From Oscillospiraceae bacterium (GTDB taxonomy: Bacteria; Bacillota; Clostridia; Oscillospirales; Ruminococcaceae), in assembly GCA_017472375.1 (NCBI GenBank), contig JAFUQL010000248.1:1-5488 (forward strand): DNA of 5,488 nucleotides. The letters run 5' to 3'. Shown one piece after another: positions 5,071 to 5,488 of the stretch (position 1 is its first letter; every line of letters begins with the position of its first letter). Under the pieces are notes generated by a model. That model was not told the origin of the DNA, did no database searches, and saw only the letters and a list, made by a program, of their open reading frames with translations. Made by a program: the position numbers and the translations under genes.

Positions 5071-5488
5071 ATGCTGGACATCAAATTCGTTCGGGAGAAC
5101 CCCGAAGCCGTCAAGGAGAACATCCGCAAGAAGTTCCAGGAGCACAAGCTGCCTCTGGTGGACCAGGTCATCGAGCTGGACGCCCAGCTGCGCGCCGCCA
5201 TCGGCGAGGCCAGCAGCCTGCGCGCCGAGCGCAACGCTCTGTCCAAGAAGGTGGGCATGCTGATGGGTCAGGCTAAGAAGGACCCCAGCAAGCTGGCCGA
5301 GGCCGAGTCCGTCAAGGCTCAGGTCACCGCCCAGGCCCAGCGCCTGAAGGAGCTGGAGGAGCTGGAGGTCCAGCTGCAGGAGAAGGTCCAGGAGATCATG
5401 TATGTGATCCCCCAGATGATCGACCCCAGCGTGCCCATCGGCCCCGACGACGGCAGCAACGTGGAGGTGCAGCGCTTCGGTGAGGCCA
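5071..5488 (+). CDS. serS: Seryl-tRNA synthetase, N-terminal part
   Basis: Only the first 139 codons of a protein usually about 420-430 residues long are present; the frame is still open at the window end. SerRS charges tRNA-Ser with serine and is a class II synthetase. The visible part is the N-terminal tRNA-binding arm, a long antiparallel coiled coil rich in E, K, Q and A, beginning MLDIKFVRENPEAVKENIRKK. It is followed by the conserved link to the catalytic core, IPQMIDPSVPIGPDDGSNVEVQRFGE (about 113-138). Catalytic motifs 1-3 lie beyond the window. The start has AAGGA (5058-5062) 8 bases upstream. It lies 59 bases after parB with no terminator or clear promoter between, so it may be read from the parA promoter. 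The gap is too short for a T-box leader. Confidence 0.95.
   Translation, partial: MLDIKFVRENPEAVKENIRKKFQEHKLPLVDQVIELDAQLRAAIGEASSLRAERNALSKKVGMLMGQAKKDPSKLAEAESVKAQVTAQAQRLKELEELEVQLQEKVQEIMYVIPQMIDPSVPIGPDDGSNVEVQRFGEA

Overview
The window reads as an origin-proximal chromosomal segment of a GC-rich, low-GC-lineage Firmicute (Clostridia, family Oscillospiraceae). The gene order mnmG-rsmG-noc-parA-parB is the classical oriC-flanking order of Bacillus and its relatives. Protein style, high G+C at third codon positions and AGGAGG-type ribosome binding sites suggest a Faecalibacterium/Gemmiger/Subdoligranulum-like gut bacterium. The genus is an inference from general resemblance and was not tested by a search.

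Layout: (1) 1-459, the C-terminal end of mnmG (tRNA wobble-uridine modification), then rsmG (16S rRNA G527 methylation), both on +. (2) About 1144-1340, three successive inverted repeats. One lies inside the 3' end of rsmG, one spans its stop codon, and the third is a long hairpin followed by T runs that probably ends the mnmG-rsmG transcript. (3) noc, a ParB-family nucleoid-occlusion protein, with two possible starts. (4) A 16-bp bidirectional terminator between noc and the convergent ogt. (5) ogt (O6-methylguanine-DNA methyltransferase), the only minus-strand gene. (6) 2896-3261, a 366-base gene-free divergent region with an extended -10 promoter at each end and three parS centromere sites spaced 48 and 49 bp apart. 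(7) parA, parB and the first 418 bases of serS, on + with gaps of 91 and 59 bases, probably one transcription unit.

How it works together: ParB (a CTP-binding clamp) should load on the three parS sites immediately upstream of its own operon. ParA/Soj uses ATP-dependent DNA binding to segregate the origin or control initiation. Noc is a paralogue of ParB carrying Noc-type rather than ParB-type specificity residues, so it should bind different sites elsewhere and couple division to nucleoid position. mnmG, rsmG and serS are translation housekeeping genes linked to this locus, and ogt is a DNA-repair gene set inside the partition cluster.

I see no mobile element, CRISPR array, RNA gene or clearly novel enzyme system. 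The points most worth a second look are the evenly spaced parS cluster, a possible membrane-targeting N-terminal extension of Noc whose start codon lies in a long hairpin, the palindrome in the rsmG 3' end, and an operator-like inverted repeat at the predicted parA transcription start.
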